DNA of 64,000 nt from HTCC5015 sp051747425 (GTDB lineage Bacteria > Pseudomonadota > Gammaproteobacteria > HTCC5015): assembly GCA_051747425.1 (NCBI GenBank), contig JBNJGD010000001.1, positions 186,001 to 250,000 on the forward strand, in the 5' to 3' direction. The first letter of the stretch is position 1, and the number at the start of each line of letters is the position of its first letter. The notes beneath the pieces are model-generated. The model was not told where the DNA came from. It worked only from the letters and a program-made list of their open reading frames with translations, and ran no database searches. Below, in pieces: positions 35,553 to 43,215 of the stretch. The position numbers and the translations under genes are program-made.

Positions 35553-36481
35553 TTCAACTTGCCCTCTTCGAGCTTATCGCGAGGGACCGGGCGAATGTCC
35601 CAGACGAGGCCCAGTACACCGAGCAGGCGAATCAGGTAATAACTGATGTCCAACTGCCACCAGTAAAAACCCTGTCGCGCCGACGCCGGGTAGTGGTGGT
35701 GGTTGTTGTGCCAGCCCTCACCGAGGGTAATCAGGGCGAGGAAAGCGTTATTGCGGCTGTCGTCCCGGGTGTCAAAGCGGCGAGTACCCCAGCGGTGGGC
35801 CAGGGAATTAATGGTCAGGGTGGAGTGGGTAAGTACCACAGTGGAAATGAAATAGCCCCAGATCACCATTTGCCAGGGACTCGTTCCCCAGTGTGGTTTC
35901 CACTGCTCGAGCAGGGCGCCAAGACCGTAAAGAGCGACCGCCAACAGTGCGGGCACGAAAACATCAAAGCGGTCGAGCCAGCGCAATTCGGGATACCTGG
36001 CCCAATCCGCCACGCGGCGGTAGTCAGCGCGAAAATGCCCAGTGGAGAGGAACCAGCCCATGTGACTCCACCAAAGTCCCTTTTGCGGTGTGTGCGGGTC
36101 ATCCTCGGTATCGGCGCTGCCATGGTGCTGACGGTGGTGGGCCGCCCACCACAGCGGTCCCCTCTGAGTGGCGCTGGCACCGAGGAGAGCAAAGACAAAT
36201 TGCACCGGGCGGGAGGTTTTAAAAGTCCGGTGGGCAAAGTAGCGATGATAGAAGGCCGTAATGGCAAACATGCGCACCAGGTAAAGAGCCACCGCGACCC
36301 AAACGGCGACCGGTGATACGCCCACCCAAAGCACCGCCACACAGGCCAAATGCATAGCGATAAAAGGTATGACCCGCAGCCAGTCGATGGCAGACTTGCC
36401 TGTGGACCCTTGCGACGGGGACAGAGCCAAGTCTACCGGACCGCTGTCAAACCATTGGGAAATGCGCTGAAGAGCTTTCAT
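35549..36481 (-). CDS. Membrane fatty-acid desaturase (delta-9 acyl type)
   Basis: A 310-residue integral di-iron desaturase with the three histidine boxes HRYFAHR, HHRQHH and HNNHHH, plus four hydrophobic helices. The start is set at ATG 36481 (MKALQRIS); an earlier in-frame start at 36550 would run into the operator region. It is the first gene of the minus-strand lipid operon and overlaps the FAD gene by four bases, so it probably supplies the double bond that the later enzymes modify. Confidence 0.9.
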   Translation of the reverse strand: MKALQRISQWFDSGPVDLALSPSQGSTGKSAIDWLRVIPFIAMHLACVAVLWVGVSPVAVWVAVALYLVRMFAITAFYHRYFAHRTFKTSRPVQFVFALLGASATQRGPLWWAAHHRQHHGSADTEDDPHTPQKGLWWSHMGWFLSTGHFRADYRRVADWARYPELRWLDRFDVFVPALLAVALYGLGALLEQWKPHWGTSPWQMVIWGYFISTVVLTHSTLTINSLAHRWGTRRFDTRDDSRNNAFLALITLGEGWHNNHHHYPASARQGFYWWQLDISYYLIRLLGVLGLVWDIRPVPRDKLEEGKLK

Positions 36482-36534
36482 TGAGCTGGATAACCTCTTG
36501 ATATAGTCAAAGGATAGGCCAAAGCCCGTGAACC

Positions 36535-36582
36535 CGCTGTGAACTGGCACCCGGGGCGGTTATTCACTTCCAGTTCACAGCG
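36535..36582. promoter_or_regulatory. 13-bp inverted repeat in the divergent lipid-cluster promoter
   Basis: CGCTGTGAACTGG (36535-36547) and its perfect complement (36570-36582), separated by 22 bases, lie between the desaturase (minus) and NTF2-like lipoprotein (plus) genes. A third GTGAAC copy at 36528-36533 is 11 bases, one helical turn, from the left arm. This looks like an operator bound by a dimeric or MerR/LysR-like regulator controlling both directions. Confidence 0.65.
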
Positions 36583-36601
36583 CAAAAGCTATTATCCATG
36601 C

Positions 36602-37195
36602 ATGAACATTACAGGTATTAAATGGATTTCCGCTACCCTGCTGGCCCTCGGCGTCTTGTCGGTGACGGCGTGCTCCACAGTGGCCGGGCCGGAGGGCTAT
36701 CCGGCGCAATATTTGCAAATCGCCTCCAGTGAAAATCGAAAGGCACCCGACCAAATTGACCCTCGCTCCACCGAGCGCGCCCGGGAGGCCTTCGAAAATG
36801 TCTACGCCCACTTTAAAAGCCCCGACCTGGCCGAGCGAATAGCCGATAGCTATGCCGATGAGCTTTTCTTTAACGACACCTTCCGAACCATTGAATCGAG
36901 AGCAACACTCTCCGATTATCTCGTCTCCACCGCCGGCAAGACGCCGGAAAACCGGGTTGAGATTCTCTCCGTGGCCAGCGATGGAGCCGACCACTTTGTC
37001 CGCTGGCGGATGCAATTTACCTTTGAAGTCTATGGCCGGACTTACCACACGGACTCCATTGGCATGACCCACTTGCAACTGAATGAGCGGGGCAAAATCG
37101 TTATGCATCAGGACTTTTGGGACGGGGTTGAAGGCTTCTACCAGCATCTCCCGGTTATCGGTTATTGGGTTAAACGCATCAGGGCCGACTTATGA
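36602..37195 (+). CDS. NTF2/SnoaL-like lipoprotein
   Basis: A 197-residue lipoprotein (signal peptide with LSVTAC; cysteine about residue 21). The mature part fits the NTF2-like cone fold (LAERIADSYADELFFNDTF, DHFVRWRMQFTFEVYG, IVMHQDFWDG). NTF2-like lipoproteins recur beside cfa/DUF1365 clusters. It may bind or process a lipid intermediate in the periplasm. ATG 36602 lies seven bases after a TATTAT (36590-36595) and has no ribosome site, so leaderless translation is possible. Overlaps the next gene as ATGA. Confidence 0.8.
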   Translation: MNITGIKWISATLLALGVLSVTACSTVAGPEGYPAQYLQIASSENRKAPDQIDPRSTERAREAFENVYAHFKSPDLAERIADSYADELFFNDTFRTIESRATLSDYLVSTAGKTPENRVEILSVASDGADHFVRWRMQFTFEVYGRTYHTDSIGMTHLQLNERGKIVMHQDFWDGVEGFYQHLPVIGYWVKRIRADL

Positions 37196-37746
37196 TAAAA
37201 ATTCTATCGACCATCGCCTTAACTGCCTGCGCCGGATCGGCCCTGGCCGGCCCCGCGGACAACTTTGATTTCCCACCTTCGGTCGACATCAGCGGCCCGA
37301 CATTGCAACTGTGCTCCACTGCCGACATGCAAGTGTTCGCCCTGGTGGACCTGGGCGATGTCGCCCTCTATCTGGAAGATTGTAAACACCGTCCCTTCCT
37401 CGACCAGCCCCGGCTGCTCTACTTCCACTACGGACGCGACTTTGATGCCGAGGACTACCGCACATCGGGCAAGAAATTGCTCGAGCGCAACATGGACAGC
37501 AAAACCTTCTCCGAGCTGGAACCGGCCATTGACGAGTTCAACGACATTTACCAGGCCACCCGCGAGGGCGACAGCTACGCCATTGGCACCGACCCGCAAG
37601 GCCGACTGTCCCTGTATTTGAATGGAGAGTATATCGGCCGGTCGGACTCCATGGCGTTTGCCCGGGCGTACTTCAAGATCTGGTTTGGCGAAGATCCCTT
37701 CAGGAAAAATGTCCGGGAGGCACTGAGTCCTCCCTTTAATCAGTAG
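37192..37746 (+). CDS. Chalcone-isomerase-like protein
   Basis: A 184-residue secreted protein (signal peptide to about SALA-GPA). The C-terminal half, including EGDSYAIGTDPQG, LYLNGEYIG and ARAYFKIWFGEDPFR, matches the bacterial chalcone isomerase-like family (PF16036). Plant relatives include fatty-acid-binding proteins, so lipid binding is plausible. It overlaps the NTF2-like gene by four bases, and is convergent with scpB 12 bases away. Confidence 0.78.
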   Translation: MIKILSTIALTACAGSALAGPADNFDFPPSVDISGPTLQLCSTADMQVFALVDLGDVALYLEDCKHRPFLDQPRLLYFHYGRDFDAEDYRTSGKKLLERNMDSKTFSELEPAIDEFNDIYQATREGDSYAIGTDPQGRLSLYLNGEYIGRSDSMAFARAYFKIWFGEDPFRKNVREALSPPFNQ

Positions 37747-37758
37747 GGCTTCCGCCCA

Positions 37759-38601
37759 CTACGAGCTGCGGCTGCTGTCTTCCTCGAATTCAGCCAGCAG
37801 TGAGTCGGCGTCGTCCATGGTGTCGTCGCCACCTTCAAAGGCATCGTCACTTTCCTGACCAGCGGTTTGAGCCGGTTCACCGGACGGTTCTTCATCCCGT
37901 TCTGACTCCGGTGCACTTTCCGGCATTTCATCCTCACTGCCCGGCGACTCTTTGTCGCTACCCTCTTGACCCTCATCGCCCTCATCTCGTGGCTCGCCGC
38001 CTTTATCGACCTCTTCGCCGGCCTCTGTGCCGTTTTCGTCAAATTCCAGCTGCGGATTAAAGGATTCGAGATCCCGCAGCTCGGCAAGGCTGGGCAATTC
38101 GTCCAGGGTTTTCAGTCCGAAGTAATCGAGAAACAGCTTGGTCGTGCCAAACATGGCCGGCTTGCCGGGGACATCCTTGTGACCAATGACGCGAATCCAC
38201 TCGCGCTCCTGCAAAGTTTTGGTGATATTGCTGCTCACCGCAACGCCGCGAATGTCCTCGATCTCGCCGCGGGTGATGGGCTGGCGATAGGCAATAATCG
38301 CCAGCGTTTCCAGCAGTGCACGCGAGTAGCGCGGCGGGCGCTCCTCGTAGAGCCGCGAGACCCAGGGCTCCATGCCCTGGGGCACCTGAAAGCGAAAGCC
38401 GCTGGCCACTTGTACCAACTCAATACCGCGTCCCTGATAATCCTCCTGCAATTGCTGAAGGGCCTGGCGTATTTCATCCCGGTTGGGCTTGTCGGCGCCG
38501 TCACCGAGATCAAAAATGCTGTCGAGCCGCGCCACATCCAGGGGCTTGCCTGCCGCCAGCAAAACAGATTCCAGTACGCGTTTTGTGGTGTCGATATCCA
38601 T
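37759..38601 (-). CDS. scpB: Segregation and condensation protein B
   Basis: Winged-helix kleisin partner in the SMC-ScpAB condensin. The 280-residue protein has the ScpB core in its first 185 residues (LESVLLAAGKPL, YSRALLETLAIIAYRQPITRGEIEDIRG, FGTTKLFLDYFGL) and an unusual C-terminal tail of about 90 residues, almost all Asp/Glu/Ser/Gly. ATG 38601 (MDIDTTKRV) has an AGAGG site. The acidic tail could mimic DNA or bind a basic partner. Confidence 0.93.
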   Translation of the reverse strand: MDIDTTKRVLESVLLAAGKPLDVARLDSIFDLGDGADKPNRDEIRQALQQLQEDYQGRGIELVQVASGFRFQVPQGMEPWVSRLYEERPPRYSRALLETLAIIAYRQPITRGEIEDIRGVAVSSNITKTLQEREWIRVIGHKDVPGKPAMFGTTKLFLDYFGLKTLDELPSLAELRDLESFNPQLEFDENGTEAGEEVDKGGEPRDEGDEGQEGSDKESPGSEDEMPESAPESERDEEPSGEPAQTAGQESDDAFEGGDDTMDDADSLLAEFEEDSSRSS

Positions 38602-38611
38602 CAACCAACCT

Positions 38612-39943
38612 CTAGTCAAATTCCGAATCATCGGTCGGCATCTGCAGGGAGGAGCCGGCCGGTTTTAGATAGATGGGGGCAAAGGGCTCGGCCTGGACGA
38701 AATCGACCACCGACTCCTTCACCAGTTCAAGCACAGCGAGGAAGGTCACTACCACACCCATGCGTCCCTCTTCGTGGGTAAACAAGGAGTAGAAATCGGT
38801 AAACTCCTCCTCACTCAGCCGCGACAGCACGATGGTCATGCGCTCGCGAACCGAAAGCGGCTCGCGGCGAATGCTGTGCTCGGTAAACATATCGGCCCGC
38901 TGCAACACCTCCTGGAAGGCGATCAGCAAGTCGCGCATATCCACATCCGGGTGGGGAGCCCTGCGTTCAATCACGGGCGGCTCTGCGCTGACCGGGAAGT
39001 GATCGCGCTCCATGCGCGGCAACTCGTCGATGTTTTCGGCGGCCTGTTTATAGCGTTCGTACTCCTGCAATCGGCGAACCAGCTCGGCCCGGGGGTCGTC
39101 TTCCTCTTCCTCCTCGGTGGGCCGGGGCAGGAGCATGCGCGACTTGATCTCGGCCAGCATCGCCGCCATCAGCAAGTACTCCGCCGCCACTTCCAGATCC
39201 AGCTCGTGCATCAGCGCAATGTACTCCATGTACTGGGCGGTGATATCGGCGATAGGGATATCGAGAATGTCGAGATTCTGGCGGCGAATCAGATAGAGCA
39301 ACAAGTCCAGGGGGCCTTCAAAGGCCTCCAGAATCACCATCAGGGCCTCGGGCGGAATATAGAGGTCCTTTGGCAGTACCGACATGGGCTCGTCCTGAAC
39401 CAGGGCGATAGGCATTTCGGACTGTTCGCCCTGTCGGTGGTAACCGGCCAGCCTGGAACTGCGCAGGCGATCTCGATGCTGCACTTCACTGTCTTCCCTG
39501 GCCGCCGCAATCTCGGCTTCGCTCCCGTCTTCAGCAGCGGGCGCAGCCTCTACCGGCGCGCCACCGGGCTCCTCCACGGGCTCATCCACGGACTGCTCCG
39601 GCTCGACGCTTTCGCCGGGACCGGTCGGCTCTGCAGACTCTGAATGCGGGGGCTGCTCTTCTTGCAAATCGTCTTCGCTCACTGCCTGGGTCATGACTGC
39701 GGGTTTTTCACTGGAGCGCTGGGCCATTACCGCCACTCTGGCAGGGGCTGAATCAGCCACCGGGGGCGGCGACTCTGCCGGCACAGTCGGGGGAATTTCG
39801 CGGTGCCCGGACAAATCGGATGGGCCGGCGGGCGGATTGTCCCCCGTGTCATCGGGGCGCTCATCCACGGCACTCCGGGCCGAGCCGCGGCTCAACCACC
39901 AGAACACCAGGGCGAGCCCCGCAAAGATTAAAATCCAGCCCAT
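38612..39943 (-). CDS. scpA: Segregation and condensation protein A with membrane-anchored N-terminal extension
   Basis: Kleisin subunit of SMC-ScpAB. The conserved ScpA part begins at about residue 200 (ILEAFEGPLDLLLYLIRRQN) and runs to the C-terminal winged helix. Before it are a hydrophobic segment (WILIFAGLALVFWWL, about 3-17), and some 155 residues rich in Pro, Glu, Ser and Ala. Usual ScpA is 250-300 residues; this is 443. The ATG at 39943 has a clear GGAG site. Internal ATGs at residues 177 and 187 could yield a normal-length soluble form. Confidence 0.9.
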   Translation of the reverse strand: MGWILIFAGLALVFWWLSRGSARSAVDERPDDTGDNPPAGPSDLSGHREIPPTVPAESPPPVADSAPARVAVMAQRSSEKPAVMTQAVSEDDLQEEQPPHSESAEPTGPGESVEPEQSVDEPVEEPGGAPVEAAPAAEDGSEAEIAAAREDSEVQHRDRLRSSRLAGYHRQGEQSEMPIALVQDEPMSVLPKDLYIPPEALMVILEAFEGPLDLLLYLIRRQNLDILDIPIADITAQYMEYIALMHELDLEVAAEYLLMAAMLAEIKSRMLLPRPTEEEEEDDPRAELVRRLQEYERYKQAAENIDELPRMERDHFPVSAEPPVIERRAPHPDVDMRDLLIAFQEVLQRADMFTEHSIRREPLSVRERMTIVLSRLSEEEFTDFYSLFTHEEGRMGVVVTFLAVLELVKESVVDFVQAEPFAPIYLKPAGSSLQMPTDDSEFD

Positions 39944-40018
39944 CAGTCACTCCTGCTCAAGCTGCGCAGTTTACCACTCATGGCTGGCAAAACCACACAG
40001 AACCGGGCCGCTGAATGG

Positions 40019-40639
40019 CTACTCCCAGTCCACCGCGCCGCGGCCGTAGCGGGCCACTTCCGGGGCCTCACCGGTCATGTCGACCACGGTGGTCGGCTCG
40101 GCGGGTATTGCGCCACCATCGACAATGGCATCCACCACCTTGCCCAGACGATCGCGCAAAAAGTCCACATCCACCAGTTCGGGCCAGCCGACATCGGGCA
40201 GAATCAGGGTGGTGCTCATCATCGGCTCGCCCAGGGCCTCCAGAATGGCCAGAGTGATCCGGTGATCGGGTACGCGCAGACCGATGGTCTTTTTCCTGGG
40301 GTGGGCCAGGCGCCGGGGCACCAGGGAGGTCGCCGGGAATATAAAGGTGTAGGGGCCCGGCGTGTGGGATTTGAGCAATCGAAAGGACGGATTGCCCACC
40401 TTGGCGTAATTGCCCAGCTCACTCAGGTCCCGGCACATCAGGGTGAAGTTGTGATGCTTGTCCACCTGGCGAATTTGCTGGATGCGCTCCAGAGCTTTTT
40501 TGTCGTCCAGGTGACAGCCAATGGCGTAACTGGAGTCGGTGGGGTAGACGACCACACCGCCGTCGCGCAATATATCGGCCACCTGCGCCACCAGGCGCGG
40601 TTGGGGATTCTCGGGATGTATCTCGAAAAACGCACTCAT
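40019..40639 (-). CDS. yciO: Sua5/YciO/YrdC-family protein (YciO-like)
   Basis: A 206-residue member of the Sua5/YciO/YrdC superfamily (threonylcarbamoyl-AMP synthase fold). KKALERIQQIRQVDKHHNF and PGPYTFIFPAT match the family core. The true TsaC/Sua5 makes the precursor of t6A in tRNA; YciO's cellular role is less certain. Its position upstream of scpA is the conserved YciO location. Confidence 0.9.
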   Translation of the reverse strand: MSAFFEIHPENPQPRLVAQVADILRDGGVVVYPTDSSYAIGCHLDDKKALERIQQIRQVDKHHNFTLMCRDLSELGNYAKVGNPSFRLLKSHTPGPYTFIFPATSLVPRRLAHPRKKTIGLRVPDHRITLAILEALGEPMMSTTLILPDVGWPELVDVDFLRDRLGKVVDAIVDGGAIPAEPTTVVDMTGEAPEVARYGRGAVDWE

Positions 40640-40684
40640 CGTCTCTACAATAGACCTCTTTGATCAAATACGGACAGGCCACGC

Positions 40685-41413
40685 ATGTCACAACAATCGA
40701 CGCGGCCGGAAGGCGGCGCACCAAAGCGCCAGCCCAACAGCTTTCGCCACATATTCACCGAACTGCTGATCTGCATCATCGTTCCCACCCTGATTCTTAA
40801 AAAACTCAGTGGCGACGATCAGCTGGGGCCCGCTCTGGCTTTGGTGGTGGCGCTCTCCCTGCCCCTGGGATACAGCCTGTTCCAGTTTTACCGGGAGCGA
40901 AAATTTGGTTTCGTCCCGATACTCGGTTTTATCAGCATCCTGCTCACTGGCGGTATCGGCCTGCTGGAGCTACCCGCCGAGTACATTGCCATCAAGGAAG
41001 CAGCCATCCCCCTGGTCATCGGTCTGGCCACGCTGGTTTCCCTGAAGACGCCCTATCCGCTGGTTCGCACCTTCCTGTTCAATGACATGGTGCTGAATGT
41101 ACGGCGTATTGAAACACAACTGGAGGAGCGAAACACCCGCCCCGCCTTTGATCACACGCTCTACATCAGCACCCTTTTGCTGGCCTCCTCCTTTTTCCTG
41201 TCGGCCACGCTCAATTTCCTTCTCGCCAAGTGGATTGTCGTCAGCCCGGCCGGCACCGCCGCCTTCAACGACGAGCTCGGCACCATGAATTTGCTGAGTT
41301 ACCCGGTGATTGTTTTGCCCTGTATGCTCATACTGGTGGGAACTTTGATCTATCTGTTCAAACAAATCGAGAAGCTGACGGGCCTTGAGCTCGAAGACAT
41401 CGTCAATCAATAG
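40685..41413 (+). CDS. VC0807-like integral membrane protein
   Basis: A 242-residue protein with about six hydrophobic segments and a polar N-terminus. Content such as ILKKLSGDDQLGPALALVVA and GFISILLTGGIGLLEL resembles the VC0807/IspZ-like membrane family. It occupies the position where relatives carry yciB (ispZ), between yciO and yciI. Function unknown. Confidence 0.7.
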   Translation: MSQQSTRPEGGAPKRQPNSFRHIFTELLICIIVPTLILKKLSGDDQLGPALALVVALSLPLGYSLFQFYRERKFGFVPILGFISILLTGGIGLLELPAEYIAIKEAAIPLVIGLATLVSLKTPYPLVRTFLFNDMVLNVRRIETQLEERNTRPAFDHTLYISTLLLASSFFLSATLNFLLAKWIVVSPAGTAAFNDELGTMNLLSYPVIVLPCMLILVGTLIYLFKQIEKLTGLELEDIVNQ

Positions 41414-41423
41414 GAAGGCACTC

Positions 41424-41720
41424 ATGCTCTACGCCATCATCAGCCAGGATGTCGACGACAGTCTGCCCCTGAGAAAAACCGCCCGCTCCGCCCACCTCGA
41501 GCGGCTCGAGGCGCTGCGCGATCAGGGTCGACTGGTCCTCGCCGGCCCCCACCCGGCCATAGACAGCCCGGACCCGGGCGAAGCCGGATTTAGCGGCAGC
41601 CTGGTGGTGGCCGAGTTTGATTCGCTGGAGGCGGCAAAGGCCTGGGCCGATGCAGACCCCTATGTGGAAGCCGGCGTGTACGCCGGAGTCACCGTCAAAC
41701 CCTTCAAACAGGTCTACTAG
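41424..41720 (+). CDS. yciI: YciI family protein
   Basis: A 98-residue ferredoxin-like-fold protein. HLERLEALRDQGRLVLAGPHP and ADADPYVEAGVY match YciI, whose conserved His-Asp pair suggests an enzyme but whose reaction is unknown. The start is ATG 41424, 10 bases after the membrane protein stop, with an AGGA site. Confidence 0.92.
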   Translation: MLYAIISQDVDDSLPLRKTARSAHLERLEALRDQGRLVLAGPHPAIDSPDPGEAGFSGSLVVAEFDSLEAAKAWADADPYVEAGVYAGVTVKPFKQVY

Positions 41721-41733
41721 GATAATCCGAGCC

Positions 41734-42006
41734 ATGGATCGCACCGACAAAATCCGTCAGGCTATCGAAACCGCACTGGCACCGAGCCATCTGGAGATCG
41801 AGGACGACAGTGCCGCCCACGCCGGTCACGCCGGCGCCCGTGATGGGCGGGGCCACTTCAATATCCTGGTGGTCAGCGAGGCCTTTGAGGGCCTCACGCC
41901 CCTGCAGCGCCATCGCAAGGTGTTCGCAGCGGTTGGCCGGCTGATGGACACCGATATTCACGCGCTGAGCATTAAGGCGTACACTGCTCAGCAATTTTCC
42001 ACTTGA
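41734..42006 (+). CDS. BolA family protein
   Basis: A 90-residue BolA/IbaG-like protein; members partner with monothiol glutaredoxins in iron-sulfur handling. The BolA core HFNILVVSEAFEGLTPLQRHR and the C-terminal IHALSIKAYTAQQF are present. The start is ATG 41734. It follows yciI by 13 bases. Confidence 0.92.
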   Translation: MDRTDKIRQAIETALAPSHLEIEDDSAAHAGHAGARDGRGHFNILVVSEAFEGLTPLQRHRKVFAAVGRLMDTDIHALSIKAYTAQQFST

Positions 42007-42034
42007 ATTCACTGCTAACACACTGGAATTGACT

Positions 42035-42919
42035 ATGATGAAGAAAACACTTCTCGCCACTGCCGTAATCGGCACGCTCACTCTGGCCGCTTGCAACCAG
42101 AACGACGCCAGCACCCCGCCCGGCCTCTTCCCGGTAGAGGGCGAAGTCGTCGCCACCGTAAACGGCATAAAAATCACCCAGCCCCAGGTCGACGAATATA
42201 TGGAATACCGCGCCTCCATGAACCAGCCCGCCGCTGACCCGGTCACCGAGCTGGTCAACCTGGAAATTCTGCGCCAGGCCGCCGTCAAGGAAGGCTACGC
42301 CAAGAAGCCCGAGGTGCGTGCCTCCATGACACGCGCCGCCACCAATGTTCTGGCCAACCCCATGGTCCGCGAAGCCATTGCCAGCGATGTCACGGAAGAT
42401 GAACTGCGCGCCGTCTACGAAGAGCAAGTGGAGATGATGCAAAGCGCGGCCGGTGCCAACACCGAATACCGCGCCAGCCACATTCTGGTGGAGAGCGAGG
42501 AAGAAGCCCTGGCAATCGTCACCGAGCTGGATGAAGGCGGTGACTTCGCCGCTATCGCACAGGAAAAGTCCACGGGACCCTCTGGCAGCAACGGTGGTGA
42601 GCTCGGTTGGGCCACCCCCGACACCTATGTCGAAGAGTTCGCCGAGGCGCTGGAGCAACTGGAAAACGGCAGCTACACCAAAGAGCCCGTCGAGACACAG
42701 TTTGGCTGGCATGTAATCCTGTTGAACGAAACCCGCGAAGCGGAGGCCTCCGAGGTGCCCGGCTTTGACATGGTCAAGGACCAGCTGCGCAATGTCGTTA
42801 TGCAACAGCGCATGCAGGAGTACATGGAAGACCTGCGGGAAAAGGCCGATGTATCCGTAGAGGGTCAGGGCTCTGCTGACGCCGAGCCCGCGGCAGTTGA
42901 GGATGAATCGGCCGAGTAA
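42035..42919 (+). CDS. Parvulin-type peptidyl-prolyl isomerase, lipoprotein
   Basis: A 294-residue lipoprotein (lipobox LAAC at about 19) with a SurA/PpiD-like N-terminal helical part and a parvulin domain (YRASHILVESEEEA ... SGSNGGELGW ... FGWHVILLNE). It probably acts as a periplasmic foldase. ATG 42035 is chosen over TTG 42029. A terminator follows at 42939. Confidence 0.92.
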   Translation: MMKKTLLATAVIGTLTLAACNQNDASTPPGLFPVEGEVVATVNGIKITQPQVDEYMEYRASMNQPAADPVTELVNLEILRQAAVKEGYAKKPEVRASMTRAATNVLANPMVREAIASDVTEDELRAVYEEQVEMMQSAAGANTEYRASHILVESEEEALAIVTELDEGGDFAAIAQEKSTGPSGSNGGELGWATPDTYVEEFAEALEQLENGSYTKEPVETQFGWHVILLNETREAEASEVPGFDMVKDQLRNVVMQQRMQEYMEDLREKADVSVEGQGSADAEPAAVEDESAE

Positions 42920-42938
42920 AAGCCATCATCCAAACGCC

Positions 42939-42967
42939 AAAAAAGCCGGCCTCGCGCCGGCTTTTTT
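42939..42967. terminator. Bidirectional rho-independent terminator
   Basis: AAAAAAGCCGGC (42939-42950), five-base loop, GCCGGCTTTTTT (42956-42967). Flanked by A and T runs, it serves the parvulin gene (plus) and nrtS (minus). Confidence 0.93.
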
Positions 42968-42985
42968 GTGTCTGGACGATCTGTT

Positions 42986-43171
42986 TCAAGCCCGCTGGCG
43001 AATGGCCTGTACGGCGGCGTAGGTGGAAACCCCATAGGGTACGCAATAAGTCAGGATAATGCGTAACCACAACCCGGCGCTCCAGTCACCAGCCAGGATG
43101 TGCTGTCCCTGGTTTATCGCGACCAACAGCGTGCCAATTAACAGGGACACCCGCAGGGAGCGCACCACCAC
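42986..43171 (-). CDS. NrtS-like nitrate/nitrite transporter, small membrane protein
   Basis: About 61 residues, two hydrophobic segments, with INQGQHILAGDW and IILTYCVPYGVSTYAAVQA, the typical core of the NrtS family described as small nitrate/nitrite transporters. The start is uncertain: GTG 43171 is the longest in-frame candidate found and has no obvious ribosome site. It lies 44 bases downstream of prfC on the same strand. Confidence 0.7.
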   Translation of the reverse strand: MVVRSLRVSLLIGTLLVAINQGQHILAGDWSAGLWLRIILTYCVPYGVSTYAAVQAIRQRA

Positions 43172-43215
43172 ATCCCGGCGCAGCGCCAGACTCAGCCAGT
43201 TTGAGAATAAGCGGC

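Noticed and set aside
38612..39943. Frameshift or sequencing fusion of scpA with a small membrane-protein gene
   Set aside because: The frame is continuous, the upstream ATG has a good ribosome site and no second stop or start pair is visible at the junction; a true extension is simpler, though an evolutionary fusion cannot be excluded.
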